NCBI RefSeq assembly: GCF_014650915.1
Contig: NZ_BMVW01000012.1
Location: 124,001 to 188,000, forward strand
From: Streptomyces poonensis
Lineage (GTDB): Bacteria; Actinomycetota; Actinomycetes; Streptomycetales; Streptomycetaceae
Reading direction: 5' to 3'
Length of the DNA: 64,000 nucleotides
Position numbers and translations under genes: made by a program. This document shows positions 1-7,867 of the stretch, piece after piece (the stretch's first letter is position 1; every line of letters starts with the position of its first letter). The notes beneath the pieces are model-generated. The model was not told the origin of the DNA. It did not search any database and saw only the letters and a list, made by a program, of their open reading frames with translations.

Positions 1-2
1 TG

Positions 3-35
3 CAGTACGTGCTGCGCTCGCTGATCCGTAAGTAA
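3..35 (+). CDS. C-terminal tail of an upstream gene (partial)
   Basis: Only the last ten codons are inside the window, ending QYVLRSLIRK and a TAA stop. The frame is supported by the stop being followed within 30 bases by a strong terminator-like hairpin. Ten residues are too few to assign a family. Confidence 0.5.
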   Translation, partial: QYVLRSLIRK

Positions 36-60
36 GCGGTAGCAGTAGCGGTAAGCGGCT

Positions 61-102
61 GAGGGCCGCGTCCCGGCGGGTTCCCGCCGGGACGCGGCCC
101 TC
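61..102. terminator. Perfect 20-bp hairpin terminator
   Basis: Arms 61-80 and 83-102 are perfect reverse complements around a two-base centre. It lies just after the upstream gene's stop and just before the end of the minus-strand Uma2 remnant, so it could terminate transcription from both sides. There is no U-tract, as is usual for Streptomyces terminators. Confidence 0.85.
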
Positions 103-108
103 ACGCTG

Positions 109-375
109 TCAGCGGGTCAAGAACCTCGGCAGTGTGGTGAGGTCGATCTCGACGGGGAACGGGAGCTCGGTGCTCAGCTTGTCGTGGTGCACGGGGTGCA
201 TGGGAGCAGGGATGTACGTCCGGGTCTCCGCGTGCTGCCAGTACTCGTGCACCGCGAGGCGGTTGTCCCGGTCGAGCTCGACGCGCCAGTAGCAGGGCAC
301 CTCTGCCTCGGCGAAGAGAGCCGGCTTGCGGGGAGCATCCAGGTCTTCTCGGTGGCCCGCCCCTTCGGCTCTGTC
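109..375 (-). pseudogene. Remnant of a Uma2 (DUF820) family nuclease-like protein
   Basis: The minus-strand frame reads through RKPALFAEAEVPCYWRVEL and ends near PFPVEIDLTTLPRF. This matches the C-terminal third of Uma2 proteins (the KPxLYAEAGIPxYWRVE block and the final PFPVxIDLxxL strand). The N-terminal two thirds, with the conserved VVEVLSPS and PDV motifs, is missing. The first in-frame ATG is at 300, inside the conserved core, so that start cannot give a folded domain. An ATG at 380 overlaps the stop of the VOC gene upstream but is in another frame, as expected if a frameshift or deletion broke the gene. Uma2 genes are abundant in Streptomyces and of uncertain role. Decay is inferred from missing sequence. 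Confidence 0.6.
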
Positions 376-376
376 G

Positions 377-772
377 TCATCGCTCCTCCGGAAACCCGCC
401 GTACGGCACAGTGATCAGCTCCATGGCGTGCCCCGCCGGATCCAGGAAGTACACACCCTTGCCGCCGTCGTTGCGGTTGATCTCACCGGGCTGCTTCTGG
501 TGCGGGTCGGCCCAGTGGTCGAGGCCGCGCTGCCGGATCTTCTCGTACGCCGCGTCGAACTCCGCCTCCGAGACCAGGAACGCGTAGTGCTGTGGTGTGA
601 TCCTGTCCTCGGGAATGGCGGCGAAGTCCAGGGTGACGCCGCCCGCGAGGTCGACGGGGATGAACGGGCCCCACTCAGGGCCGACTCCGAGTCCCAGCAG
701 GTCCGCGAAGAACTCGGCGGACTCCCGGTTGTCCCGGGCGTGGACGATCGTGTGATTGAGCTGTACTGACAA
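377..772 (-). CDS. VOC family (glyoxalase/bleomycin-resistance fold) protein
   Basis: This 131-residue protein has the single-chain vicinal-oxygen-chelate pattern: an N-terminal beta strand with a His (QLNHTIVHARD), the FFADLLGL helix, and a C-terminal GVYFLDPAGHAMELITVPYG strand with the metal-type Glu. The family includes glyoxalases, dioxygenases and antibiotic-sequestering proteins; the substrate cannot be told from sequence. I chose a TTG start at 772-770 because GGAGG (complement of 779-783) lies six bases upstream and homology begins immediately. The open frame runs further upstream to 961, but that part has no VOC similarity. It is probably monocistronic, with the Uma2 remnant directly downstream. 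Confidence 0.85.
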   Translation of the reverse strand: MSVQLNHTIVHARDNRESAEFFADLLGLGVGPEWGPFIPVDLAGGVTLDFAAIPEDRITPQHYAFLVSEAEFDAAYEKIRQRGLDHWADPHQKQPGEINRNDGGKGVYFLDPAGHAMELITVPYGGFPEER

Positions 773-778
773 GGAATG

Positions 779-783
779 CCTCC
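779..783 (-). promoter_or_regulatory. Ribosome binding site deciding the TTG start of the VOC gene
   Basis: GGAGG on the minus strand sits six bases before TTG at 772. It selects a TTG start over the longer open frame. Confidence 0.7.
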
Positions 784-912
784 ACGGGCATGTCCCGCAC
801 CTCCATGCCTCACCCGGTCGGTGACCGGCACGCGGTGCTGCCGTGGATTCTAGGCACGCCGACGCCGTGCTGTCGCCACTGTCACGAACCGCTGCCGTGG
901 ACGTCGACGGCA

Positions 913-956
913 GCGCCCCGGCTCCTCGGCGACGGTGAGCCGAAGAACCGGGGCGC
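913..956 (-). terminator. Hairpin terminator after the GH92 mannosidase gene
   Basis: Arms 913-921 and 948-956 (GCGCCCCGG/CCGGGGCGC) pair perfectly, with a smaller CTCGGC/GCCGAAG-like pairing inside. It lies 17 bases beyond the minus-strand GH92 stop. Confidence 0.55.
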
Positions 957-973
957 GGCACCCAGAGATGCGA

Positions 974-3900
974 TCAGCTCAGCAGCTCCACCTCCGCCAG
1001 CGTCCCCTCACCCGACAGCACCAGCCGGTAGTACTGGTACGCGCCCGGCTTGGCGACCGAGAACGCACGCGTCTGCCGGTCCCAGGTGAAGGACTCGCCC
1101 GAGCGTTCGTCCAGCGTCTTCCAGGACGCGCCGTCCTTCGAGCCCTGGAGCGCCCACCCGGCCGGAGCCTTCGTCCTGTCCGCCGACGACGTCAGCGTGT
1201 ACTGGACCGCCTCGGTCCGCTCGGAGACCGGGAGGTCGACGGACGACGTGACGGTCGCGTCGGTCGCCGAGGTGTTGTCGAACAGGGCGCCCTCGGCCCT
1301 CAGCGCGTCCGAGCGGGGCGTCGGCACCTCGTCGTCCCGCGTGATCGAGACGGGCGCCGCCTTCTTGCCCGTGCCCCACGACGACGGCTTCGGGCCCATG
1401 TCGAACTCCAGGACCCCGCCGCGCGCGACCACCGCGTGCGGCAGCGCGGTCGACGTCCACTTCTTGCCGTTGACCTTCAAGCCCTGAACATAGATGTTCT
1501 TCGCGCTGTTCTTCGGGGCCTTGACCACCAGGTCCCGGCCGTTCTCCAGGTGGACCGTCGCCTTCTTGAAGAGCGGGGAGCCGATCGCGTACTCGCCGCT
1601 GCCCATCACCAGCGGGTAGAAGCCGAGCGCGGAGAACAGGTACCAGGCCGACTGCTCGCCGTTGTCCTCGTCGCCGTGGTAGCCCTGGCCGATCTCGCTG
1701 CCGGTGTAGAGGCGGGAGAGCACCTCGCGGACCTTCTCCTGCGCCTTCCACGGCTGCCCGGCCGCGTCGTACATGTAGAGCGCGTGGTGGGCGACCTGGT
1801 TGGAGTGGCCGTACATGCCCATCCGTACGTCGCGGGCCTCGGTCATCTCGTGGATGACACCGCCGTAGGAGCCCTTGAACTCGGGAGACGCGGTCTCGGG
1901 CGTGGCGAAGTACTCGTCCAGCTTCTCGGCGAGGCCGTCGCGGCCGCCGTACAGGTTGGCCAGGCCCCGGCTGTCCTGCGGGGCGGTGAAGGCGTAGCCC
2001 CAGCCGTTGGTCTCCGTGTAGTCGTAGCCCCACACGCGCGGGTCGTACTGCGAGGACTCGACCCGCCAGTCGCCCTTGGCGTTCCGGCCCTGGAAGAAGC
2101 CCGCCTCCTTGTCGAAGAGGTTCACGTAGTCCTGGGCGCGGTCGAGGAAGTAGTCGGACTCCTCCTTGTAGCGCTTCTCGCCGGTCTTCTCGTACAGGGC
2201 CCGGCCCATGCGCGCGATGCCGTAGTCGTTGAGGAAGCCCTCCAGCGCCCACGACAGGCCCTCGTGGGTCTCGGTGCTCGTGTAGCCGAGGAAGGGCGAG
2301 GTGGTCATGCCCTTGCGGCCCACGCCGGAGGACGGCGGGACCACCGTCGCGTTCTTCAGGGCCGCCTCGTACGCGGCCTTCGCGTCGAAGCCGACCCCCT
2401 TCACGTACGCGTCCGCGAACGCCACGTCCGAGGAGGTGCCCGTCATCAGGTCGGCGTAGCCGGGGGAGGACCAGCGGGAGGTCCAGCCGCCGTCCTTGTA
2501 CTGCTGCACGAACCCGTCGACCAGTTCACCGGCCTTCTTCGGGGTCAGGAAGGAGTACGCCGGCCAGGTGGTGCGGTACGTGTCCCAGAAGCCGTTGTTC
2601 ACGTACACCTTGCCGTCGACGATCTTCGCGCCGGTGTGCGTCGGGGTGTCCTGGGTCTCCATCCGCGAGAACGGGGACGCGTACTTGTACTGACCGTCGA
2701 CCTTCTCGAAGCCGGAGTTCGGGTACAGATACAGCCGGTACAGGCCCGAGTAGAGGGTCGTCAGCTGGTCCGGGGTCGCGCCCTCCACCTCGACCTTGCC
2801 GAGGAGCTCGTCCCACTGGCGCTGCGCCCGCTGCTTCACCGACTCGAACGACGTGCCGTCCGGGACCTCCTGGCGCAGGTTGTCCTTCGCCTGGTCCACG
2901 CTGATGAGGGAGGTGGCGAGGCGCAGGGTGACCGTGCGGTCGTCGCCCGCGTCGAAGCGCAGGTGGCCCTTGACGCCCGACGAGGCCCCGTCCGTGACCG
3001 GTGCGTCGAACTCGCCGTACACGAACAGCCGGGTCGCGCCCGTCGACAGGCCGGACTTCACGTCCGAGTAGCCGGTGAAGGTGCCGTTCTCCTCATCCAG
3101 CGTCAGGCCCGCCTGGTCCGTGACGTTGTCGAAGAGGACGCTCGCGTCGTCGCCGGGGTAGGTGAAGCGGAGCACCGCCGCGTGGTCGGTCGGCGTCATC
3201 TCGGCCTTGACGCCGTTCTCGAAGCGCACCCCGTAGTAGTACGGGCGCGCCGTCTCGTTCTCGTGGCGGAAGGCGAGTGCCCGGGCGGTGCGGCCGGTGG
3301 CCGGGGTGCCGGACGCGGCCGACGGCATCACCTGGAAGGTCTGCCGGTCGCCCATCCAGGGACTCGGCTCGTGGCTGGCGCTGAAGGCCTGGATGGTGGG
3401 GAGGTTGTCCGTGTTGTTGGCGCGGGCGTAGTCGTACAGCCAGCTGAGGGAGCCGGCGTTGGTGACCGGCGTCCAGAAGTTGAAGCCGTGGGGTACGGCG
3501 GTGGCCGGTATGTTGTTGCCGCGCGAGAAGCCGCCGGTGGAGTTGGTGCCGCGGGTCGTGAGCGCGTAGTCCGACAGGTGGGCCTTCGGTTTCTCGGGCG
3601 CCGCCACGCGCAGCGCCACGTCGTCGATCCAGCCGCGGAACTTCGCCGGTCCCTTCGGTGAGTCGTACGCCACCAGGACGCGGTCGACCGTCTTGCCGGC
3701 CGCGACCGAGCCGATCCGGGACTCGACGTTGTTCCACTGGTTGACGTACAGCACCTTGGCCGCGCCCTGCCCCTGCGGTGTCAGCGCGAAACCGTGCTGG
3801 TCGGTGGCGCGGAGGTCGCTCAGGTACGTGCCGTCCGTGAAGGCCAGGTCCACCGACACGTTGGTGGCGTCGTAGTCCAGGTCGCCGTCAGCCATCTGCG

Positions 3901-4774
3901 GGAAGATCCGGTAGGAGAGCTCGGTGTTCCGGTCCACGGCGACGTTCACGTCGAAGACCTTGTTGTACGAGTACGCCCGGTCGTCCGCCGTGTGGCGGCC
4001 CGCGTAGCGCAGCGCCCGCTTGCCGGTGAAGCCCGCGCCCGCCTTGGCCGTGGGCGAGCCGGCCGGTCCGCGGTCGACGAGCGAGAGCATGTCCTGGGGG
4101 ACCGGTTCGTTTCCGTCGCCACCCGTGGAGAACTGCACGTCGGCGAGCTGGGTGGCGTCGGACGCGCCGTTGTTCCTCGTCACCTCCAGGCGGAAGTGCC
4201 GGTATCCGGCGGGCGCGGCCAGGTCGTACGTCTTCGTCTGGAAACGCTCGGGGAACGTCTCGCCGGTGCGGGTGTCGAGGGCCGTCCAGGTCTCGCCGTC
4301 CGTCGAGCCCTTGAGTACCCAGTCCCTCGGGTCGCGCTCGGCGTGGTCGTTGGCCGAGGTCAGCGCGTACGTCACCACCTCGGCCGGTGCGTCGAGGTCG
4401 AACTCCGCCCAGCCGGTGGGCGCGAACGTCAGCCACTTGCTGCTCGGCTCGCCGTCGACGAGGTTCTCCTTCACCTCGCCCGCGCCCGAGTTCTCGCCGC
4501 TGGCCCGGACGTCCGTGACGTGGTCGGTCACATTGCCGGGGATGCCGCTGCTGTAGCCGCCGTCGACGCCGGAGGCCCGCTCGGAGCCGTCGGGTGCGGT
4601 GTCGACGGTGTTGAGCCAGTCCGGTGCGGGATCGTCCGCCTCGAAGGAGGAGCCGAACTCCCGGTCCGCCGCCGGTGCCCGGGCCGGCAGCGCCACCGCC
4701 GCTCCCTGCGAGGCCAGCACCAGTGCGAACGCGGCCGCGCCGAGCGCCGCCGTGGAACCCCATCTGTGCCGCAT
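974..4774 (-). CDS. Secreted GH92 alpha-mannosidase with two F5/8 type C (discoidin-like) domains
   Basis: A 1266-residue exported enzyme. A Sec signal peptide (hydrophobic AALGAAAFALVLASQGAAVALPARA) is followed by a discoidin-like carbohydrate-binding domain at about 85-195 (SSKWLTF, WVLKGSTDGETWTALDTRTGE). The GH92 catalytic region covers about 390-1110, and a second discoidin-like domain about 1150-1265. GH92 marks include NNIPATAVPHGFNFWTP, YGHSNQVAHHALYMYD and GYHGDEDNGEQSAWYLFSALGFYPL, the last bearing the usual catalytic Glu region. GH92 enzymes are calcium-dependent exo-alpha-mannosidases (1,2, 1,3, 1,4 or 1,6) acting on N-glycans, yeast mannan or mannosylated wall polymers; linkage cannot be read from sequence. 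The ATG at 4774 has GGGAGGG nine bases upstream. The gene is divergent from ngcE, and a palindrome overlaps a TTGACA hexamer in its promoter region. Confidence 0.93.
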   Translation of the reverse strand: MRHRWGSTAALGAAAFALVLASQGAAVALPARAPAADREFGSSFEADDPAPDWLNTVDTAPDGSERASGVDGGYSSGIPGNVTDHVTDVRASGENSGAGEVKENLVDGEPSSKWLTFAPTGWAEFDLDAPAEVVTYALTSANDHAERDPRDWVLKGSTDGETWTALDTRTGETFPERFQTKTYDLAAPAGYRHFRLEVTRNNGASDATQLADVQFSTGGDGNEPVPQDMLSLVDRGPAGSPTAKAGAGFTGKRALRYAGRHTADDRAYSYNKVFDVNVAVDRNTELSYRIFPQMADGDLDYDATNVSVDLAFTDGTYLSDLRATDQHGFALTPQGQGAAKVLYVNQWNNVESRIGSVAAGKTVDRVLVAYDSPKGPAKFRGWIDDVALRVAAPEKPKAHLSDYALTTRGTNSTGGFSRGNNIPATAVPHGFNFWTPVTNAGSLSWLYDYARANNTDNLPTIQAFSASHEPSPWMGDRQTFQVMPSAASGTPATGRTARALAFRHENETARPYYYGVRFENGVKAEMTPTDHAAVLRFTYPGDDASVLFDNVTDQAGLTLDEENGTFTGYSDVKSGLSTGATRLFVYGEFDAPVTDGASSGVKGHLRFDAGDDRTVTLRLATSLISVDQAKDNLRQEVPDGTSFESVKQRAQRQWDELLGKVEVEGATPDQLTTLYSGLYRLYLYPNSGFEKVDGQYKYASPFSRMETQDTPTHTGAKIVDGKVYVNNGFWDTYRTTWPAYSFLTPKKAGELVDGFVQQYKDGGWTSRWSSPGYADLMTGTSSDVAFADAYVKGVGFDAKAAYEAALKNATVVPPSSGVGRKGMTTSPFLGYTSTETHEGLSWALEGFLNDYGIARMGRALYEKTGEKRYKEESDYFLDRAQDYVNLFDKEAGFFQGRNAKGDWRVESSQYDPRVWGYDYTETNGWGYAFTAPQDSRGLANLYGGRDGLAEKLDEYFATPETASPEFKGSYGGVIHEMTEARDVRMGMYGHSNQVAHHALYMYDAAGQPWKAQEKVREVLSRLYTGSEIGQGYHGDEDNGEQSAWYLFSALGFYPLVMGSGEYAIGSPLFKKATVHLENGRDLVVKAPKNSAKNIYVQGLKVNGKKWTSTALPHAVVARGGVLEFDMGPKPSSWGTGKKAAPVSITRDDEVPTPRSDALRAEGALFDNTSATDATVTSSVDLPVSERTEAVQYTLTSSADRTKAPAGWALQGSKDGASWKTLDERSGESFTWDRQTRAFSVAKPGAYQYYRLVLSGEGTLAEVELLS

Positions 4775-4793
4775 GCGCGAGCACCCTCCCTGC

Positions 4794-4815
4794 TTCTGAT
4801 CGTCGGCGATCAGAA
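4794..4815 (-). repeat. Inverted repeat in the GH92 leader
   Basis: TTCTGATCG and CGATCAGAA flank TCGG, giving a perfect 9-bp stem 20-41 bases upstream of the GH92 start. It could be a stabilising leader hairpin or a protein site. Confidence 0.45.
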
Positions 4816-4818
4816 ATG

Positions 4819-4830
4819 GACAACGTTGTC
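4819..4830. promoter_or_regulatory. Palindromic operator GACAACGTTGTC in the GH92 promoter
   Basis: A perfect 12-bp palindrome with a central CG, the form used by LacI-family repressors. On the minus strand its left part is the end of TTGACA (complement of 4827-4832), so a bound repressor would cover a -35 box. No LacI gene is adjacent; the only one in the window (35701-36753) lies 31 kb away and has a different candidate site. Confidence 0.5.
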
Positions 4831-5064
4831 AAGTTGCTGCGCAAGCACCAGTAGGGGTTGAAGTGGCAGGTGCTGTCAAGGGTGTTGAGTGAGGCATCCG
4901 GGGCCTTCGTGGCGTGATCCGTACCGTAGAACCCACGCCGAACAGGGACGGAGCGGCGTCGATCTTCGTTCGTACGGGGTGTGCCCCGCTCATATTTCCG
5001 CGAGGTCTCAACTCGGAAAAGACCCACGGTCAACCTTGCATTCGATGTTGATCCGCTGGCGGGA

Positions 5065-5080
5065 AGTGGACTATACCTGT
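5065..5080. promoter_or_regulatory. Probable DasR-responsive element (dre) upstream of ngcE
   Basis: AGTGGACTATACCTGT matches 12 of 16 positions of the dre consensus as I recall it (AGTGGTCTAGACCACT), including the AGTGG, CTA and ACC core. DasR is the GlcNAc-responsive GntR regulator of Streptomyces. A dre in front of a GlcNAc/chitobiose transporter is the expected arrangement. The consensus is known; binding here is inferred. Confidence 0.6.
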
Positions 5081-5301
5081 CGCGTCCGCCTAGTCGTCCG
5101 ACGGCTGTGGACAGGCACGGTCCGGGGAAGAAAATCCCGGGCGGCTGCGGACGTGTCACGTACACCGTCCGTCCCTCCGCCCCGGTTGAATCCCTCCAGC
5201 ACGCTCACGCACGCTCACCGCACGACCCAGCTAGAACCGACCGCGGTGCCGGCAAGGATCCGGTTCACCGCCTGAGTCCTGGAGAAGGCGAGGACTTGAG
5301 C

Positions 5302-6771
5302 ATGGGATCCTCTACCGCAGCACACGACGGCGCCGACCGCCACGGCGCCCTGGGTGTCGGCCGCCGTGATCTGATCAAGCGCTCCGCGGCGCTGGGCCTG
5401 ATCTCCGTCCCCACCATGGGCTTCCTGTCCGCCTGCGCCAGCGGCGGGGGCGGTGACGACGAGGGGAAGGCGAAGGCGGGCAAGAAGACCGCGAAGAACC
5501 CCCTCGCCGTCAACGACAGCGCCCAGCTGGAGTTCGTCCTGTTCGACGGCGGCTTCGGCAAGGAGTACGCCGAGGACGCCGTGAAGGTCTACGAGAAGAA
5601 CTTCCCCGACGCGACGGTGAAGTTCTCCGCCACCCAGAAGATCCAGTCCACCCTGCAGCCGCGCTTCAACCAGGGCACCCCGCCCGACCTGATCGACAAC
5701 TCCGGCGCCGAGCAGATGGACATGGGCGTCCTGGTCGGCAAGGACCAGCTCGCCGACCTCACCCCGCTGCTGGACGCGCCCTCGTACGACGATCCGAACA
5801 AGAAGGTCCGCGACACGCTGCGCCCCGGCATCGTGGAGATGGGCCAGTTCGACGGCGACAAGGTCTGGATCCTGTACTACGCCTACACGGTCTACGGCGT
5901 CTGGTACTCGCAGAAGGCCCTGGACTCGCTCGACGAGCAGTACCCCGAGACCTGGGACCAGATGCTCGCGGTCTGTGCGAAGGCGAAGAAGAAGGGCATG
6001 GCGGGCTGGACGTACGCGGGCAAGTACCCGTACTACATCCCCTTCTCGCTCTACCCGATGATCGCCAAGGTCGGTGGCCGGGAGGTCCTCGACGCCATCG
6101 ACAACCTGGAGCCGAACGCCTGGAAGCACCCGGCGGTCAAGGCATGCTTCGAGGCCTACTACGAGCTCCAGCAGAAGGGCTACGTCCTCCAGGGGACCCC
6201 GGGCCTGGACCACATCCAGTCGCAGACCGCCTGGGCCGAGGGCAAGGCGCTGTTCCTCCCCAACGGCTCCTGGGTGGAGAACGAGTCGGCGAAGGTCATC
6301 CCGGACGACTTCGCCCTCGCCGTCTCCGCGCCCTCCGGCCTGGACGGCTCCGACAAGCTGCCCTTCGGCACCATCTGGGCCTCCGGCGGCGAGCCCTTCA
6401 TCGTCCCGGCCAAGGCGAAGAACGGCGCGGGCGGCATGGAGCAGCTGCGCATCATGCTGAGCGAGGCGTCCTCGAAGAACTTCACCGGCAAGGTCAAGTC
6501 ACTGACCGCGTACAACGGCGGCACCGACGGCATCACGCTCACCCCGGGCCTGGAGTCCGGTGTCGCGGCGCTGGACAAGGCCGGGGACAACGTGGTGAAC
6601 CCGCGCATCCAGGACTGGTACGTCGCGCTCCAGAAGGAGAAGATCGGGGTGGCCGGACTCGGCGAGATGATGGCCGGCCGCATCACCCCCGCCGAGGCCA
6701 TCAAGAAGATCCAGGGCTTCGCGGACGAGGCCGCCAAGGACGATTCGATCAAGCACTACAAGCACCAGTGA
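5302..6771 (+). CDS. ngcE: ABC transporter sugar-binding lipoprotein, NgcE-like
   Basis: A 489-residue extracellular solute-binding protein (family 1) for a carbohydrate importer. The N-terminus has a twin-arginine-like GRRDLIKRSAALGL followed by the lipobox LSAC, so it is probably a Tat-exported lipoprotein. The mature part starts with a Gly/Lys-rich linker. The ATG at 5302 is preceded by GAGG (5289-5292) and starts exactly before the signal; the frame stays open 320 bases upstream without similarity. It is followed by two permease genes and no ATPase, as in Streptomyces CUT1 systems sharing MsiK. Sequence, gene order and the upstream dre fit NgcE, the binding protein for N-acetylglucosamine/N,N'-diacetylchitobiose. 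The ligand is inferred from family and context. Confidence 0.88.
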   Translation: MGSSTAAHDGADRHGALGVGRRDLIKRSAALGLISVPTMGFLSACASGGGGDDEGKAKAGKKTAKNPLAVNDSAQLEFVLFDGGFGKEYAEDAVKVYEKNFPDATVKFSATQKIQSTLQPRFNQGTPPDLIDNSGAEQMDMGVLVGKDQLADLTPLLDAPSYDDPNKKVRDTLRPGIVEMGQFDGDKVWILYYAYTVYGVWYSQKALDSLDEQYPETWDQMLAVCAKAKKKGMAGWTYAGKYPYYIPFSLYPMIAKVGGREVLDAIDNLEPNAWKHPAVKACFEAYYELQQKGYVLQGTPGLDHIQSQTAWAEGKALFLPNGSWVENESAKVIPDDFALAVSAPSGLDGSDKLPFGTIWASGGEPFIVPAKAKNGAGGMEQLRIMLSEASSKNFTGKVKSLTAYNGGTDGITLTPGLESGVAALDKAGDNVVNPRIQDWYVALQKEKIGVAGLGEMMAGRITPAEAIKKIQGFADEAAKDDSIKHYKHQ

Positions 6772-6850
6772 GCATGCACGTGAGCAAGCACGTGAGCACC
6801 GCACGCGTGAGCACGTACGCGTGAGCACGCACCACTGAGGCCGTGCCTTC
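6772..6850 (+). repeat. Short GTGAGCAC-type repeats after ngcE
   Basis: The stretch right after the ngcE stop contains several copies of GTGAGCA(C/A)G or close variants, one copy overlapping the TGA. It encodes nothing recognisable and may reflect local slippage. Confidence 0.5.
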
Positions 6851-6900
6851 AGGGCCTGCCCGGCGCACCCCCGTACTTCCCCTCCCGCCGGACAGGCCCT
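6851..6900 (+). terminator. ngcE-ngcF intercistronic stem-loop (attenuator or mRNA stabiliser)
   Basis: Arms 6851-6865 and 6886-6900 (AGGGCCTGCCCGGCG / CGCCGGACAGGCCCT) pair over 15 bp with one C/A mismatch and a 20-base loop. Such hairpins after binding-protein genes commonly leave more binding protein than permease mRNA. That role is inferred. Confidence 0.6.
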
Positions 6901-6937
6901 GGCGGCGCCGCCCGCGCGCAGATCGGGGTCGGTAGCA

Positions 6938-7864
6938 ATGCAGCACGGCAAGTACCGGTTCATCGTGGGGTTCCTGGCGGTTCCCCTGGGGCTGTACGCG
7001 CTCTTCGTCATCTGGCCGTTCATCCAGTCGATCTACTACTCGTTCACCGACTGGACCGGCCTGAGTCCCGAGTTCTCGATGATCGGCTTCAGCAACTACG
7101 AGCGGTTGCTCGATGACGACGTCTTCTGGAAGTCGCTGCAGCACAGCGTGCTGTTCGCGGTGCTGGTGCCGCTGGTGACGCTCGGTCTGGCGCTGTTCTT
7201 CGCCTTCATGCTCAATGTCGGCGGCAGGCGCCGCCGGGGCGGTCCCGTGATCAGCGGTGTCCGCGGCTCCTCCTTCTACAAGATCGTCTACTTCTTCCCG
7301 CAGGTGCTGTCCATCGCGATCGTCGCCCTGCTGTTCGCCTTCGCGTACAACCCGGACAGCGGAGCGATCAACTCCCTGCTGCGCGCCGTCGGCCTCGACG
7401 GCGTGCAGCCGCTGTGGCTGGGCGACCCGAACCTGGCGCTGTGGTGCGTGATGGCGGTGATCGTCTGGTCGACGGTCGGCTTCTTCGTGGTCCTCTTCTC
7501 CGCCGGTATGGCCTCCATCCCGGCGGATCTGTACGAGGCCGCGCTGCTGGACGGCGCGGGCCGCGCCACCACGTTCTTCAAGGTCACCCTGCCGCTGCTG
7601 TGGGACACCGTGCAGTCGGGCTGGGTCTACATGGGCATCCTCGCCCTGGGCGCCGAGTCGTTCGCAGTCGTGCAGATCATGACGACCGGGCCCGGCGGCC
7701 CCGACTACTCGACCACCGTGATGGTCCTGTACGTGTACCAGAAGGCCTTCCGCGACGGTCAGGCCGCCTACGCCACCACCATCGGCGTCGCCCTGCTCGT
7801 CGTCACGCTGGCCTTCGCGGCCCTCGTGATGAAGCTGGGCCGGCGCGAGCGGCTGGAGTACTGA
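6938..7864 (+). CDS. ngcF: ABC transporter permease, NgcF-like
   Basis: A 308-residue inner-membrane permease of the carbohydrate MalF/UgpA type (CUT1). The first helix is FIVGFLAVPLGLYALFVIWPF and about six helices follow. The EAA loop that contacts the ATPase is YEAALLDGAGRATTFFKVTLP near residue 200. It forms the importer channel with the next gene's product. The ATG at 6938 has only a weak purine-rich site (GGGGTCGG) upstream. It lies between ngcE, separated by a stem-loop, and ngcG, three bases downstream. Assignment to GlcNAc/chitobiose uptake rests on the operon. Confidence 0.87.
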   Translation: MQHGKYRFIVGFLAVPLGLYALFVIWPFIQSIYYSFTDWTGLSPEFSMIGFSNYERLLDDDVFWKSLQHSVLFAVLVPLVTLGLALFFAFMLNVGGRRRRGGPVISGVRGSSFYKIVYFFPQVLSIAIVALLFAFAYNPDSGAINSLLRAVGLDGVQPLWLGDPNLALWCVMAVIVWSTVGFFVVLFSAGMASIPADLYEAALLDGAGRATTFFKVTLPLLWDTVQSGWVYMGILALGAESFAVVQIMTTGPGGPDYSTTVMVLYVYQKAFRDGQAAYATTIGVALLVVTLAFAALVMKLGRRERLEY

Positions 7865-7867
7865 ACG

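Larger units (their letters stand above)
4775..5301. promoter_or_regulatory. Divergent control region between the GH92 gene and ngcE
   Basis: This 527-base gap holds no credible gene. On the GH92 side are a 9-bp inverted repeat in the leader (4794-4802/4807-4815), two TTGACA hexamers on the minus strand (complement of 4827-4832 and 4874-4879) and the palindrome at 4819-4830. On the ngcE side is a DasR-like site at 5065-5080, leaving a leader of roughly 200 bases before ngcE. I see no convincing riboswitch. Confidence 0.6.

Noticed and set aside
935..3661. 908-residue plus-strand open frame opposite the GH92 gene
   Set aside because: Arg/Val/Gly-rich composition without motifs, wholly antisense to a well-supported gene. 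A normal by-product of very high GC at third codon positions.
5081..5301. Riboswitch in the long ngcE leader
   Set aside because: I found no conserved riboswitch core or convincing terminator/anti-terminator pair by eye.
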